Origin: JAMXLO01 sp963794185
Lineage (GTDB): Bacteria > Pseudomonadota > Alphaproteobacteria > Acetobacterales > Acetobacteraceae
Direction of reading: 5' to 3'
Assembly (NCBI GenBank): GCA_963794185.1
Contig: CAWCDM010000031.1
Span: 1-64,000, forward strand
DNA length: 64,000 nt
The position numbers were made by a program, and so were the translations under genes. The notes under the pieces are model-generated. The model had not been told where the DNA came from and searched no databases. It was given only the letters and a program-made list of their open reading frames with translations. This document shows positions 36,947-47,097 of the stretch, piece by piece; within the stretch, counting starts at the first letter, position 1, and each line of letters begins with the position of its first letter.

Positions 36947-39118
36947 ATGAGCACCATGCAGCTTGCACGCCGTTCGTTCATCGTCGCGGCCGCCGTCGCC
37001 GGTGGCGGCTTCGCCCTCGGCTGGCGCATCCCGACCGGCCGCGCGCTGGCGCAGACCGCCGGCGCGACCGGCGCCGACGTCGGCATCTGGGCGGTGATCC
37101 AGCCGGACGACACCACGATCGTACGCATTGCCCGGTCCGAAATGGGACAGGGCACGCTGACCGGCCTCGCCCAGCTTGTGGCCGACGAACTCGACTGCGA
37201 CTGGAAGCATATCCGCGCGGAATACGTCTCGCCGCAGGACAATCTTGCCGCCAAGCGCGCCTGGGGCGACATGTCCACCGGCGGCAGCCGCGGCATCCGC
37301 GGTTCGGTGGACTACGTGCGCAAGGGCGGCGCCGCGGCGCGCGCCATGCTGATCGAGGCCGCCGCGCAGCGCTGGAGCGTGCCGACGACCGAATGCAGCG
37401 CATCCAGCAGCGTGATCACCCACACGCCGAGCGGCCGGACGCTGCGCTACGGCGAGGTGGCCGCCGCCGCCGCGAAGCTGCCGGTGCCCGCCGATGTGAA
37501 GCTCAAGACGCCGGCGGAATGGAAGATCATCGGCAAGGCGGTCAAGCGGCTCGACACGGTGGACAAGCTGTCGGGCAAGCAGGTGTTCGCCATCGACGTG
37601 CAGCTTCCCGACATGCTGAACGCGGCGATCGCGCAGTGTCCGGTGTATGGCGGCAAGCTGAAATCCTTCGACGCCGACAAGATCAAGGCCATGCCCGGCG
37701 TGCGCCAGGTCGTCGCGGTGGACGACAATGCGGTCGCCGTCGTGGCCGACAAGTGGTACCAGGCGAAGACCGCGCTGGCAGCGCTGCCGATCGTCTGGGA
37801 CGAGGGCGCCGGCGCGAACGTCGACAGCGCGCAGATCGCCGAACTCCTGAAGGCAGGACTGGACGCGAAGGAGGCCGCGCTCGGCCAGCAGCACGGCGAC
37901 GTCGCAGACGGCGCTGGCTGGCGCGGCGAAGAAGGTCGAGGCGGTTTACGCCGCGCCGTTCCTCGCCCACGCCACCATGGAGCCGATGAACTGCACGGCG
38001 AAGTTCGCCGACGGCAAGGTGGAGATCTGGGTCGCCTCGCAGAACGGCGACGCCTCGCTTGCCGCCGCCGCCGAGGCCGCGGGCCTCAAACTGGCGGATG
38101 TGAAGGTGAACAAGCTGCACCTGGGCGGCGGCTTCGGCCGGCGCGGGCAGCAGGACTACACGCGCCAGGCCGTGCTGATCGCTAAACAGGTGCCCGGCCG
38201 CCCGGTCAAACTGATCTGGTCGCGCGAGGAGGACACCCAGCACGACTTCTATCGGCCGATCACGCAGTGCAAGCTGACCGCCGGGCTCGATGCCGAGCGG
38301 CAACGTGACGGCATTGCACGCGCGCCTGTCCGGCCAGTCCATCCTCGCCTATCTCGCGCCGCAGCGGATGGAGAACGGCGTCGATCGCATCGCGTTCCAG
38401 AGCTGGACCGAGGAGGAGTTCGGCTACGGCACAATTCCGAACCTGCTGATCGACCACGCGGTACGCAACACGCACGTTCCGGTGGGCTTCTGGCGCGGCG
38501 TGAACACCAACCAGAACGCGATCTACATGGAGTGCTTCATCGACGAACTCGCGCACGCGGCCGGCAAGGATCCGCTGGCGTTCCGCCGCGCGATGCTCAC
38601 CAAAAGCCCGAAGCACTTGGCGGTGCTGAATGCCGCGGCCGAGAAGGCCGGCTGGGGCACGCCGACGCCGAAGGGCGTGTTCCGCGGCATCTGCCAGAAC
38701 TACGGCTACGGCAGCTACACGGCGGCGGTCGCCGAGGTGTCGGTATCGTCGAAGGGCGCGCTGAAGGTCCACCGCATCGTGGCGGCGACCGATCCCGGCT
38801 ATGCGGTCAACCCGAACCAGGTCGAGGCACAGGTCCAGGGCTCGTTCGTCTACGGCCTGAGCGCGGTGCTGTACGGCCAGGTCACGATCGAGAACGGCCG
38901 GGCGGTGGAGAGCAACTTCGACAACTATCCGGTGCTGCGCCTGGCGGACATGCCGAAGGTGGAGACGGTGATCGCGCCCTCGGGCGGGTTCTGGGGCGGC
39001 GTCGGCGAGCCCACCATCGCCGTGGCCGGTCCCGCGGTGCTGAACGCGATCTTCGCGGCGACCGGCAAGCGCATCCGCTCGCTGCCGCTGCAGACTGCAC
39101 GATCTCAGCGCCGCATGA
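36947..39118 (+). CDS. Molybdopterin-binding large subunit, IorB-type (three frameshifts)
   Basis: A Tat leader (QLARRSFIVAAAVAGGGFAL) targets the protein to the periplasm. The molybdopterin-binding domains follow, with MGQGTLTGLAQLVADEL, GDMSTGGSRGIRGSV, GGGFGRRGQQDY and GGFWGGVGEPTIAV. The frame changes near 37905, 38287 and 39097; each is explained by one extra base, so the gene may be intact at about 720 residues. With the 2Fe-2S protein it forms an aldehyde or N-heterocycle hydroxylase that would pass electrons to a cytochrome; the substrate is unknown. Its stop overlaps the start of the next gene (ATGA). Confidence 0.82.
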
Positions 39119-39384
39119 GGCTGCGAGCGGTCGTGGCGCTGGCGGCCATGCTCGGCACCGTGGCCGCCGCGCCGCCCCCGCCGGGCGCCACCGGTTGCTC
39201 GGGCTGTCATGGCGGGGTGGCGCCGCTGCCGGTGTTGACGGGGCGTGATCTGGCGGAGATCGTCGTTGCGCTGGATGCGTTCCGCGCCGGCACCAAGCCG
39301 GCGACGGTGATGGATCGGATCGCCAAGGGTTTTTCCCACGATGAGAGCGTAGCGATCGCGGTGTGGCTGGTCGGGCCGAAATGA
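39115..39384 (+). CDS. Small monoheme cytochrome c (FccA-like)
   Basis: This 89-residue exported protein has a signal peptide (MRLRAVVALAAMLGTVAAA) and one heme site CSGCH. A C-terminal helix follows (DESVAIAVWL); a possible Met ligand (TVMDRI) lies before it. It is translationally coupled on both sides, to the IorB-like gene and to the flavoprotein, so it is the probable cytochrome subunit of the flavocytochrome c sulfide dehydrogenase. It could also take electrons from the IorAB-like enzyme. Confidence 0.8.
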   Translation: MRLRAVVALAAMLGTVAAAPPPPGATGCSGCHGGVAPLPVLTGRDLAEIVVALDAFRAGTKPATVMDRIAKGFSHDESVAIAVWLVGPK

Positions 39385-40762
39385 CTGTACGTCGCCTGGG
39401 ACCCCTCCCCCCGGCCCGCTCCCGCAAGGGGAGGGGGAGGATGTCCAGCACATCTAACACCACTCCCCCTCCCCTTGCGGGAGGGGGTCGGGGGGAGGGG
39501 ACAACGCGCCGCCGCCTCCTGCTTGAATCCGCATCGGCCCTCCTGCTCGCACCGTTCGTTGCGCGCGCGCAGGCGTCGGCGCGTGTCGTCGTGGTGGGCG
39601 GCGGCTTCGGCGGCGCCACCGCTGCCCGGTTCCTCCGCCGCGCCGATCCGCGGCTGGACGTCGTCCTGGTCGAGGCCAATCCGCAGTTCACCGCCTGCCC
39701 GTTCAGCAACGAGGTGCTCGTCGGGCTGCGCGATATCGCCGCCCAGCGCTTCCCCTATGGCGCGATCGCAGCGGAAGGCGTGCGCGTGATACAGGCCGAA
39801 GCCACGGCGGTGGATCCGGCCGCCCGCCGCGTGACCCTCGGCGACGGCACCGCCCTGCCGTACGACCGCCTGCATCCTGTCGCCCGGCATCGACATCGCC
39901 TGGGGCGCGCTGCCCGGCTACGACGAGGCGGCAGCCGAGCGCATGCCGCATGCGTGGAAGGCCGGCGCGCAGACCCTGCTGCTGCGCGAGCCAGCTCGAG
40001 GCGATGCAGGATGGCGGCCTCGTGGTCATGTCGGCGCCGGCAAATCCCTATCGCTGTCCGCCGGGCCCGTACGAACGCGCCAGCCTGATCGCGTATTACC
40101 TCAAGACGAAGAAAGCCGCGCTCGAAGCTGCTGCTGCTGGACGCGAAGGATGCGTTCTCCAAGCAGAAGCTGTTCCAGGCCGCATGGCAGCAACTGTATC
40201 CGGACCTGCTGGAATGGGTGTCGCTGTCCAACGGCGGCAAGGTGACGCGGGTCGATCCGGCGACCAACAGCTTCGAGACCGATTTCGGCACGCAGAAGGC
40301 TGATGTCGGCAACGTCATTCCGCCGCAGCGGGCCGGGCGGATCGCTGCGCTGGCCGGCGTCGCCGACCGCACCGGGCTGGTGTCCGATCGATCCGGCGAC
40401 CTTCGAATCACGGCTGCAGCCCGGCATCCACGTCATCGGCGATGCCGCCATCGCCGGCGCCATGCCGAAATCCGCGTTCGCCGCGAACGCCCAGGCCAAG
40501 GTGTGCGCCTATGCCGTGGCGCAGCTGCTCGGCGGGCGCCGCGCTGGCCGAACCGCGTCTGATCAACACCTGCTACAGCCTGGTCGCGCCCGGCTACGGG
40601 ATCTCGGTCGCCGGGGTGTATCGGCCGGTCAACGGACAGCTCACCGACATCGAGGGCGCCGGCGGCACCAGCCCGCTCGACGCGCCGGCGGCGCAGCGCG
40701 CCCAGGAAGCAGAGTACGCGAATGCCTGGTTCAAGACGATCACCGGAGAGACGTTCGGCTGA
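39381..40762 (+). CDS. Flavocytochrome c sulfide dehydrogenase flavoprotein, FccB/SoxF-like (frameshifts)
   Basis: This FAD protein oxidises sulfide in the periplasm and passes electrons to the adjacent cytochrome. The FAD site VVVGGGFGGATAARFL, the redox Cys region (QFTACPFSNEVLVG), the mid-domain GDAAIAGAMPKSAFAANAQAK and the C-terminal FCSD domain (LINTCYSLVAPGYGISV) are all present. Five single-base insertions (about 39873, 39990, 40110, 40377, 40533) shift the frame. The N-terminus, between the ATG at 39381 and the Tat-like RRRLLLES, contains a pair of GC-rich palindromes, so the native start may have been altered. Confidence 0.8.
39401..39500. repeat. Inverted pair of GC-rich palindromic repeats in the fccB leader
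   Basis: CTCCCGCAAGGGGAGGGGGA at 39419-39438 faces its inverted copy (CCCCCTCCCCTTGCGGGAG) at 39465-39483 across about 25 bases. The pair could form a long hairpin just downstream of the fccB start codon. Confidence 0.75.
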
Positions 40763-41172
40763 TGCGCTGGCGGCCGTGCTGCTGGGCTGGCTCGCGGCCG
40801 CAGCCGACGACGGCGGTGGGATGGAGGCGTCGCTGACCGGCCAGCCAGGCGACCCCGCGCGCGGCCGGCAGATCGTCGAGAACCGCCAGCTCAGCGCCTG
40901 CCTACTGTGCCATTCGGGGCCATTTCCGGAACCGCATCTGCAGGGCAATGTCGGACCGTCGCTGGACGGCGTCGGGTCGCGCCTGACAGCGGGGGAAATT
41001 CGGCTGCGCCTGGTCGATCCCGCGAAGCTGAACCCCGATACGCTGATGCCGTCCTATAATGCGGTCGATGGACTGACCAGGGTGGGACAGGCCATGGCAG
41101 GGAAAGCCGGTGCTGACCGGACAGCAGATCGAGGACGTGGTGGCTTTCCTGGCCACATTGCGCGCGCCGTGA
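40762..41172 (+). CDS. soxX: SoxX-like c-type cytochrome (frameshifts)
   Basis: SoxX pairs with SoxA to attach sulfur substrates to SoxY. After a leader (LAAVLLGWLAAAAD) come the heme motif CLLCH, the family segment GNVGPSLDGVGSRLTAGEIR, the Met ligand region TLMPSYNAVDGL and, after an extra A near 41104, the end GQQIEDVVAFLATLRAP. The ATG at 40762 overlaps the fccB stop, but one base change near 40767 is needed to reach the main frame. About 130 residues are expected. The stop overlaps the soxY GTG. Confidence 0.8.
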
Positions 41173-41603
41173 ACCGCCGCCGCTTCCTGGTGCTGGCCGG
41201 CGCGTCCGGACTGCTATTGCCGCTGCCGCCCGGGCCAGCTCGCGCCACGCCCGCGCAGGTTGCTGCGCTGATCGCCGAACTGGTGGGCGAGGCGGAGCTG
41301 CGCGACGGCCGGGTGAAGCTCGATCTGCCGGTGATGGTGGAGAACGGCAACGCGGTGGCGATGACCGTGAGCGTCGATGCGCCGGTCGCGCAGGTGCGCA
41401 GCATCGACGTGTTCGCCGAGGGCAATCCGCTGCCGCATGTCGTCCGCCTGCGGTTTGGTCCGCGTGCCGGTGCGGCGCGTGCCGCCACCCGCATCCGACT
41501 GGCCACATCGCAGACCGTCATCGCCGTGGCGAAGCTGGCCGACGGCACCTGCTGGCGGGACAGTGTCGATCTGCTGGTCACGCTGGCCGCGTGCATCGAT
41601 TGA
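41169..41603 (+). CDS. soxY: SoxY-related carrier protein with AACID C-terminal arm
   Basis: In canonical SoxY a C-terminal Gly-Gly-Cys-Gly-Gly arm carries the sulfur intermediate on its Cys. This 144-residue protein has a Tat-type leader (NRRRFLVLAGASGLLLPL), the SoxY beta-sandwich (VKLDLPVMVENGNAVAMTVS, FAEGNPLPHVVRLRFGP) and ends VTLAACID. The Cys is kept, but the glycines are replaced. A SoxY-related family with an AACIE arm is known, and this fits it. The start is GTG at 41169, overlapping the soxX stop. SoxZ follows ten bases after its stop. Confidence 0.85.
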   Translation: MNRRRFLVLAGASGLLLPLPPGPARATPAQVAALIAELVGEAELRDGRVKLDLPVMVENGNAVAMTVSVDAPVAQVRSIDVFAEGNPLPHVVRLRFGPRAGAARAATRIRLATSQTVIAVAKLADGTCWRDSVDLLVTLAACID

Positions 41604-41613
41604 GGGCGACGAC

Positions 41614-41934
41614 ATGGTACGCGTGCTGATCAATGTGCCGAAGCGGGTGAGGAAGGGCGAGGCGTTCGACGTGAAGCTGCTGATCTCGCATCCCATGGAG
41701 AGCGGCCAGCGTCGCGACGCCATGGGTGAGGCGATCCCGCGCGACATCATCAACAGCTTCGTCTGCACCTACAACGGCGAGGAGGTGCTGCGCGCCGACC
41801 TGTTCCCCGCCATCGCGGCTAACCCGTTCCTGTCGTTCGCCGCGGTGGCCGAGGCGAGCGGCACGTTGACCATGCAGTTCACCGACGACCATGGCACCGT
41901 CCAGACGGAAACGGCCGACGTCACGGTCGAATGA
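41614..41934 (+). CDS. soxZ: Sulfur-oxidation carrier subunit SoxZ
   Basis: This 106-residue partner of SoxY has a single immunoglobulin-like domain: INVPKRVRKGEAFDVKLLIS, then HPMESGQRRDAMGEAIPRDI, FVCTYNGEEVLRADL and the terminal FTDDHGTVQTETADV. It lacks a signal peptide and is presumably exported together with SoxY through the Tat pathway. The stop overlaps the soxA ATG (ATGA). Confidence 0.93.
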   Translation: MVRVLINVPKRVRKGEAFDVKLLISHPMESGQRRDAMGEAIPRDIINSFVCTYNGEEVLRADLFPAIAANPFLSFAAVAEASGTLTMQFTDDHGTVQTETADVTVE

Positions 41935-42884
41935 TTCGCCGTGTGTCGTGCAACACTGAAGGAAGAACATACTCCCCCTCCCCTTCCGGGAGGGGGTTGG
42001 GGGGAGGGGTGAGCGGCCCAAAGTCAGGGCTGTTGCATATACCACAACCTGCGCCTTGTGCTGGTGACACCCCCTCCCCCCAACCCCCTCCCACAAGGGG
42101 AGGGGGAGAAGACTCTCTCCGGTTGTTCCTTGCGAAAATCGTGCTTGCTGCGGCTCTGATGCTGTGGGCCTCGATCGGATCGGCTGCCGAGAAACGTTCC
42201 GGATATGACGACACCAGTCTGGAGACGCGGGCCATGCAGGACGATGACGCCAGCAACCCGGGGTTCCTGTGGGTGCAGCAGGGCGAGGCGCTGTGGTCGG
42301 AGCAAGTCGGCGACAGCCGCAGTTGCGCCGGGTGTCACGGCGTAGCGTCTGTCACGATGGCCGGCGTGGCGGCCCGCTATCCCCGATACAATGCGAGACT
42401 CGGGCGGCCGGTCACGCTGGCGCAACGGATCGAGCAGTGTCGCATCGAGCGCCAGGGCGCGCCGCCGCTACCGCCGGAAAGCGACGCGCTGCTCGGGCTG
42501 ACCGCCTATGTCGGGCTGCAATCGCGCGGTATGCCGGTGCAGGTCGAGATCGACGGGCCGGCGCGGCCGTTCTTCGAGGCGGGCAAGGCGCTGTTCACCG
42601 CGCGGCAAGGGCAGCTCAACCTGTCCTGCAGCCAATGCCATGACGGATTGGCGGGCCAGCGCCTCGGCGGCAGCGTGATCCCGCAGGGCCATCCCAATGG
42701 TTATCCGGAATATCGGCTGGAGTGGCAGAGCATGGGCTCGCTGGATCGGCGCATCCGCAACTGCATGGTGGGCGTGCGCGCCGAGCCGTTCGCCGTGGAC
42801 TCGGAAGAGCTGACGAGCCTGGAACTCTATCTTGGCTGGCGCTCCAACGGGCTCAAGGTGGAGACACCGGCCGTTCGGCCATGA
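41931..42884 (+). CDS. soxA: SoxA-like diheme cytochrome c (L-cysteine S-thiosulfotransferase subunit)
   Basis: SoxA with SoxX catalyses attachment of thiosulfate to the SoxY Cys. Two CxxCH sites (SCAGCH and SCSQCH) mark the two cytochrome domains, and RNCMVGVRAEPF supplies the conserved C-terminal Cys. The signal peptide (FLAKIVLAAALMLWASIGSA) begins only at about residue 66, because an inverted pair of GC-rich palindromes is inserted after the ATG at 41931 and read in frame. A TTG near 42122 would give a normal leader. It is the last gene of the sox cluster; soxB and soxCD are absent here. Confidence 0.85.
   Translation: MIRRVSCNTEGRTYSPSPSGRGLGGGVSGPKSGLLHIPQPAPCAGDTPSPQPPPTRGGGEDSLRLFLAKIVLAAALMLWASIGSAAEKRSGYDDTSLETRAMQDDDASNPGFLWVQQGEALWSEQVGDSRSCAGCHGVASVTMAGVAARYPRYNARLGRPVTLAQRIEQCRIERQGAPPLPPESDALLGLTAYVGLQSRGMPVQVEIDGPARPFFEAGKALFTARQGQLNLSCSQCHDGLAGQRLGGSVIPQGHPNGYPEYRLEWQSMGSLDRRIRNCMVGVRAEPFAVDSEELTSLELYLGWRSNGLKVETPAVRP
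41972..42107. repeat. Inverted pair of GC-rich palindromic repeats in the soxA leader
   Basis: Units at 41972-42009 and 42070-42107 are inverted copies separated by about 60 bases. They separate the soxA start codon from its signal-peptide coding part while keeping the frame open. Confidence 0.75.
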
Positions 42885-42915
42885 CGGCGCAGCCCCCCAA
42901 CCGGGACCGAGCAAG

Positions 42916-43503
42916 GTGATATTCGATAGAGTTGGCTCCACGCTGCTTTTTGCGCTCGCCGCCAACACCGATAATCTGACAGTCGGAATTGCCTACGGAG
43001 TGAAGCGGCGACGGATCCGTTGGGAGCAGAACCTTCTGATTGCCGTCGTCACCACTCTGATAACACTGCTCGCTCTAACCGTCGGACGGCAGATTCGCGA
43101 CGTGTTGCCGGCAAAACTGCCCGATCTGCTTGGCGGTGCACTCCTGGTGCTTCTCGCGGCCGTGAGCATCGTCTGTGAACACGTTGGAGCGGTCGTTCAG
43201 TTCGCGAATCCCCTCACCAGGTTTGCGGACCGGACGTCGGTCGGTTGGGGCGAAAGTCTGTTCCTGTCCGCCACTCTGTCGATCAACAACATCGGCCTGG
43301 CCGTCGCCGGCGGCATCGGTGGCGTCGCCTACGTCTCGGCAGCGGTCTGCATCTTCTGTTTGAGCATGGTCATGCTCGCGCTGGGACAGGCGATCGGCAC
43401 GAGCCTTACCCGCCTGCGGTTGGTCTCGCAGGTGCTGCGCTATTCCATGAGCGGCAATGTCGTGCTCGCGCTGGCTGGTGTACTCATGCTCGCCGGCCTC
43501 TGA
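42916..43503 (+). CDS. MntP/YtaF-like membrane protein (putative manganese efflux)
   Basis: This 195-residue protein has six hydrophobic segments arranged as two similar halves. The repeated acidic or polar membrane motifs LAANTDNLTVGIAYG (near the start) and SATLSINNIGLAVAGG (second half) resemble those of MntP-type pumps. I chose the GTG at 42916, which gives a direct run into the first helix; no ATG is available there. It is between soxA and an MFS gene and has no evident functional link. In the second motif Asn stands where MntP usually has Asp. Confidence 0.6.
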   Translation: MIFDRVGSTLLFALAANTDNLTVGIAYGVKRRRIRWEQNLLIAVVTTLITLLALTVGRQIRDVLPAKLPDLLGGALLVLLAAVSIVCEHVGAVVQFANPLTRFADRTSVGWGESLFLSATLSINNIGLAVAGGIGGVAYVSAAVCIFCLSMVMLALGQAIGTSLTRLRLVSQVLRYSMSGNVVLALAGVLMLAGL

Positions 43504-43607
43504 TCGGTACAACACGCTCAGGTTTCGGCTTGATCGCCAAGGTCCGATCGCTCAGGATCGGGACACGAAACATCGGCTCGCAACAGACCGGTGGCCGGAG
43601 GAAACGA

Positions 43608-45185
43608 ATGGCGGCCTCGACGGGCCAGGGGAGCATGGTTGTCGCGGCCAGCCTGACGCTGGCGCATCGCGCGCCGCATCGCGGGATGATCACCGCCTGC
43701 ATCATCTGCGCCACTCTGCTGCAGTCACTGGACCAGACGATCGCCAACGTCGCGCTGCCTTACATGCAGGGCAGCTTCTCGGCGAGCTACGACGAAATCA
43801 CCTGGGTCTTGACCACCTACATCACCGCCGCGGCGATCATGACCGCGCCGGTCGGCTGGCTCGCGGCGCGGTTCGGCCGCAAGCGGCTGTTCGTCGCGTG
43901 CATCATCGGCTTTACCATCGCCTCGATGTTGTGCGGCGCGGCGCAGACGCTCGAGCAGATCGTCGCTTTCCGCCTGCTGCAGGGCGTGTGCAGCGCCGCC
44001 CTGGTGCCGCTGTCGCAGGCGATCCTGTTCGACATCTATCCGATCGAGCGGCGCGGCTTTGCCATGGCGGTCTGGGGCATGGGCGTGATGATCGGGCCCA
44101 TCCTGGGCCCCACGCTCGGCGGCTACCTGACCGAGATGTACGACTGGCGCTTCGTGTTCTACATCAATCTGCCGTTCGGCATCCTGGCGACGCTCGGACT
44201 TGTCGTCTTCATGCCGGATACCGGCCGGGAAGGCCTGGTGCGATTCGACTGGCTCGGCTTCGGCGTGCTGGCCGTCGGCATCGGCGCGCTGCAATTGATG
44301 CTGGATCGCGGCAACACGCAGGACTGGTTCACCTCGAAGGAGATCATTGTCGAGGCGGTGCTGGCGGGCCTCGGCATCTATCTGTTCCTGGTGCACATGG
44401 CCTGGGCGCCGAGGCCGCTGATCCGACCGGTGCTGTTCCGCGATGTGAACTTCTCCGCCGGCCTCGTGCTGATGTTCGCGGTCGGCACGCTGCTGGTGTC
44501 CAGCATCGCCCTGATGGCGCCGTGGCTGCAGACGCTCGGCAACTACCCGGTGGCGACGGCCGGGCTGCTGATGGCGCCGCGCGGCCTCGGCAATCTCGCC
44601 ACGATCACCCTGTGCGGCCGGCTGTCGTCGCGTATCGATGCGCGGTATCTGGTCGCATTCGGTTTGCTGCTGCAGTGCTGGTCATTCTGGGTGATGACCG
44701 GATGGACGCCGGACGTGGACACGCGCGAGCTGATCTTCACGATCGCGGTGCAGGGCGCCGGACTGGGACTGGTGTTCACGCCGCTGCAGGTGCTCGCCTT
44801 CGCGACGTTGGCGCCCAGCCTGCGCACCGAGGGCGCCGCACTGTTCAGCCTGGCACGCAATATCGGTGCGGCGATCGGCGTCTCGGTCGCCACGTCCCTG
44901 CTCGTGCACAATGCGCAGGCGCTGCACGAGGTGATCGGCGCATCGGTCAATCCGTTCAATCGTGCGCTGCAGGCGCAGGCGTCAGCGAACCAATGGCTTG
45001 ATCCGGCCACGCGCCATGGTGCGGCGATGCTCGATCAGATGGTCAGCCACCAAGCGCAGATCATCGCTTACGTCAACGACTATGTGCTGATGATCTTCAC
45101 CACCCTGCCGGCGCTTCTGCTGCTGTTGCTGATGCGCCGTCCGCGCCATGCGCAGACGCCCGATGCGGTGCAGCCAAGTGAGTGA
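43608..45185 (+). CDS. MFS drug exporter, DHA2 (EmrB/QacA) family
   Basis: This 525-residue protein has 14 predicted membrane segments. Family motifs are clear: LDQTIANVALPYMQG in the first helix, the loop motif GWLAARFGRKRLF, and motif C GPILGPTLGGYLTEMYDWRFVF. Such proton-driven pumps export hydrophobic compounds, often with an EmrA-type partner, which is not encoded here. The ATG at 43608 has GGAGGAAACG upstream. A group II intron begins 33 bases after its stop. Confidence 0.9.
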   Translation: MAASTGQGSMVVAASLTLAHRAPHRGMITACIICATLLQSLDQTIANVALPYMQGSFSASYDEITWVLTTYITAAAIMTAPVGWLAARFGRKRLFVACIIGFTIASMLCGAAQTLEQIVAFRLLQGVCSAALVPLSQAILFDIYPIERRGFAMAVWGMGVMIGPILGPTLGGYLTEMYDWRFVFYINLPFGILATLGLVVFMPDTGREGLVRFDWLGFGVLAVGIGALQLMLDRGNTQDWFTSKEIIVEAVLAGLGIYLFLVHMAWAPRPLIRPVLFRDVNFSAGLVLMFAVGTLLVSSIALMAPWLQTLGNYPVATAGLLMAPRGLGNLATITLCGRLSSRIDARYLVAFGLLLQCWSFWVMTGWTPDVDTRELIFTIAVQGAGLGLVFTPLQVLAFATLAPSLRTEGAALFSLARNIGAAIGVSVATSLLVHNAQALHEVIGASVNPFNRALQAQASANQWLDPATRHGAAMLDQMVSHQAQIIAYVNDYVLMIFTTLPALLLLLLMRRPRHAQTPDAVQPSE

Positions 45186-45716
45186 TACTGGCGGCTCAAT
45201 GCAATGGCCGCTTCCCACGTGCGCCGTGAAAAGGCGGCGCTTCTCCAGCGGGTGCAAACCCCGCCCGGGCACCCGCTCCAGCCGGAAGCAACCGGAGCAG
45301 GCATGGAGGTGACGAAGTGTCTGAAGCCTTCGGATAGCGGCCACGTATAGGTGACCGCGCGAGTGTGTAGGCCGCAACGTGAGTGAACGCTGAGCAAGCC
45401 TCGAAAAGGTCGATGTGCAGGCCGACACGGCAGTGGGACCGGGGAAGGCTGATACGGATGGGTGATGTTGAGCGACGAGCACACCGATCCGCTGCACCGG
45501 GGTAGTGGCGGCGGCATGCACACAAGGAAAGCGGCAACCAACACGGGAAGCCCCGATGCGTGGCCAGGGATGGCCAACCGGACGCCCGCGAGGGACAGGC
45601 CGGGCGCGGCGGGGTGGCGGAGAGGTCCGTAGGACCCCGCTGAAGCCGGGTAATGCCGGGGGAGGGAAGGGACCTCAGTTCAAGACAGACGCAGCAAGTG
45701 ATGAGGGACCTGGAGA

Positions 45717-47052
45717 TTGGGCAACCTATCAACTCCGAACAGTGTTCAGAAATTGCAGATGGCGTTACACGCAAAAGCGAAGGCAGAAGCCGGGTATTGC
45801 TTCTCGCACACCCGCTACTACAAGATCAGCCGCGAGGACATCCTGGCCCATGCCTATGCCCAGTGCCGCTCCAACAAGGGCGCGCCGGGTATCGATGGGC
45901 AGGACTTCGCGGATGTCGAAGCATACGGGGTGGAACGGTGGCTTGGCGAACTGGCGCTTGCGTTCAAGCAGGAGACCTACCGACCGGACCCTATCAGGCG
46001 TGTGTTTATCCCGAAAGCCAACGGCAAGCTCAGGCCGCTGGGCATCTCGACCTTGCGGGATCGGGTCTGCATGACGGCAGCGATGCTGGTGTTGGGACCG
46101 ATCTTCGAAGCCGATCTTCCATCAGAGCAATACGCCTACCGCCCTGGGTGCAACGCGCAAGAGGGCGGTGGTCGAGGTGGAGGAACTGTTGTTCCGTGGC
46201 CATCCGGATGTCGTCGACGCCGACCTCGCGGACTACTTCGGTAGCATTCCCCATACCGAACTCATGATGTCGGTAGCGCGCAGGATTGTTGATCGGCGCG
46301 TGCTGCATCTGATCAAGGTGTGGCTGGACTGCCCGGTGGAAGAAACCGACCAACGAGGCCGGAAGACACGCACGACGGAGGCCCGGGACAATCGACGCGG
46401 CATCCCGCAAGGCTCACCCATCTCACCGCTGCTGGCGAATCTCTACATGCGCCGGTTTGGGTTGGGGTGGAAGAAGCTCGGGCTGGAGCGGAACCTCGGC
46501 TCGCGCATCGTGACCTATGCGGACGATCTCGTGATCCTGTGCAGGAAAGGCAATGCCGAAGCGGCCTTGCACCACCTGCGCGAGATCATGGGCAAGCTGA
46601 AGCTAACGGTCAACGAGGAGAAGACACGCATCTGCAAGGTTCCGGAGGGTGAGTTCGACTTCTTGGGCTACACGTTCGGTCGGATGTATTCGGCGAAAAC
46701 CGGCCAGGCACGCCTGGGGCACCGGCCATCGAGGAAGAGCATCACGCGTGCGGTTGAGAAAATCCACACGCTGACCAACCGAGCGGGAACATGGCAAGAG
46801 ACCACGGAGCTGGTGGACAAGTTGAACAGTGCGCTGCGCGGCTGGGCGAACTACTTTAAAGTAGGTACCGTCAACAAGGCGTATCGGGCACTCGACAACT
46901 ACACGGCTGTGCGGTTGCGTCGGTGGTTGCGCTTCAAGCACAAGGTTAGGCGGAGCAGGGGCGGAACTTATCCACTCTCGCACCTCTACGGGCACTTCAG
47001 GCTCGTACGCCTGACCCGGCTTGGGCACGACGTGTCGTGGACGAAAGCGTGA
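45717..47052 (+). pseudogene. ltrA: Group II intron reverse transcriptase/maturase (one frameshift)
   Basis: The protein splices the intron RNA and copies it into new sites. The N-terminal RT0 region (CRSNKGAPGIDGQDFADVEA) is followed by RT motifs (DADLADYFGSIPH, NRRGIPQGSPISPLLANLYM, the catalytic TYADDLVIL), the GII maturase domain X (LNSALRGWANYFKVG) and a basic C-terminus. It has no obvious HNH endonuclease. A single-base change near 46160, just before RT motif 3, splits the frame. The TTG at 45717 is the first start in frame. It would be functional if the shift is a sequence error. Confidence 0.85.
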
Positions 47053-47064
47053 CGTCTTGTCCGA

Positions 47065-47097
47065 GAGCGTGGTGCGGGAAATTCGCACGCCACGTTC
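47065..47097 (+). ncRNA. Group II intron domain V
   Basis: The 33-base hairpin starts GAGCGTGGTGCG, has a GAAA tetraloop and ends CGCACGCCACGTTC. It matches the size and shape of catalytic domain V, with the conserved AGC triad near the 5' base, and lies just after the maturase stop. Confidence 0.75.
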
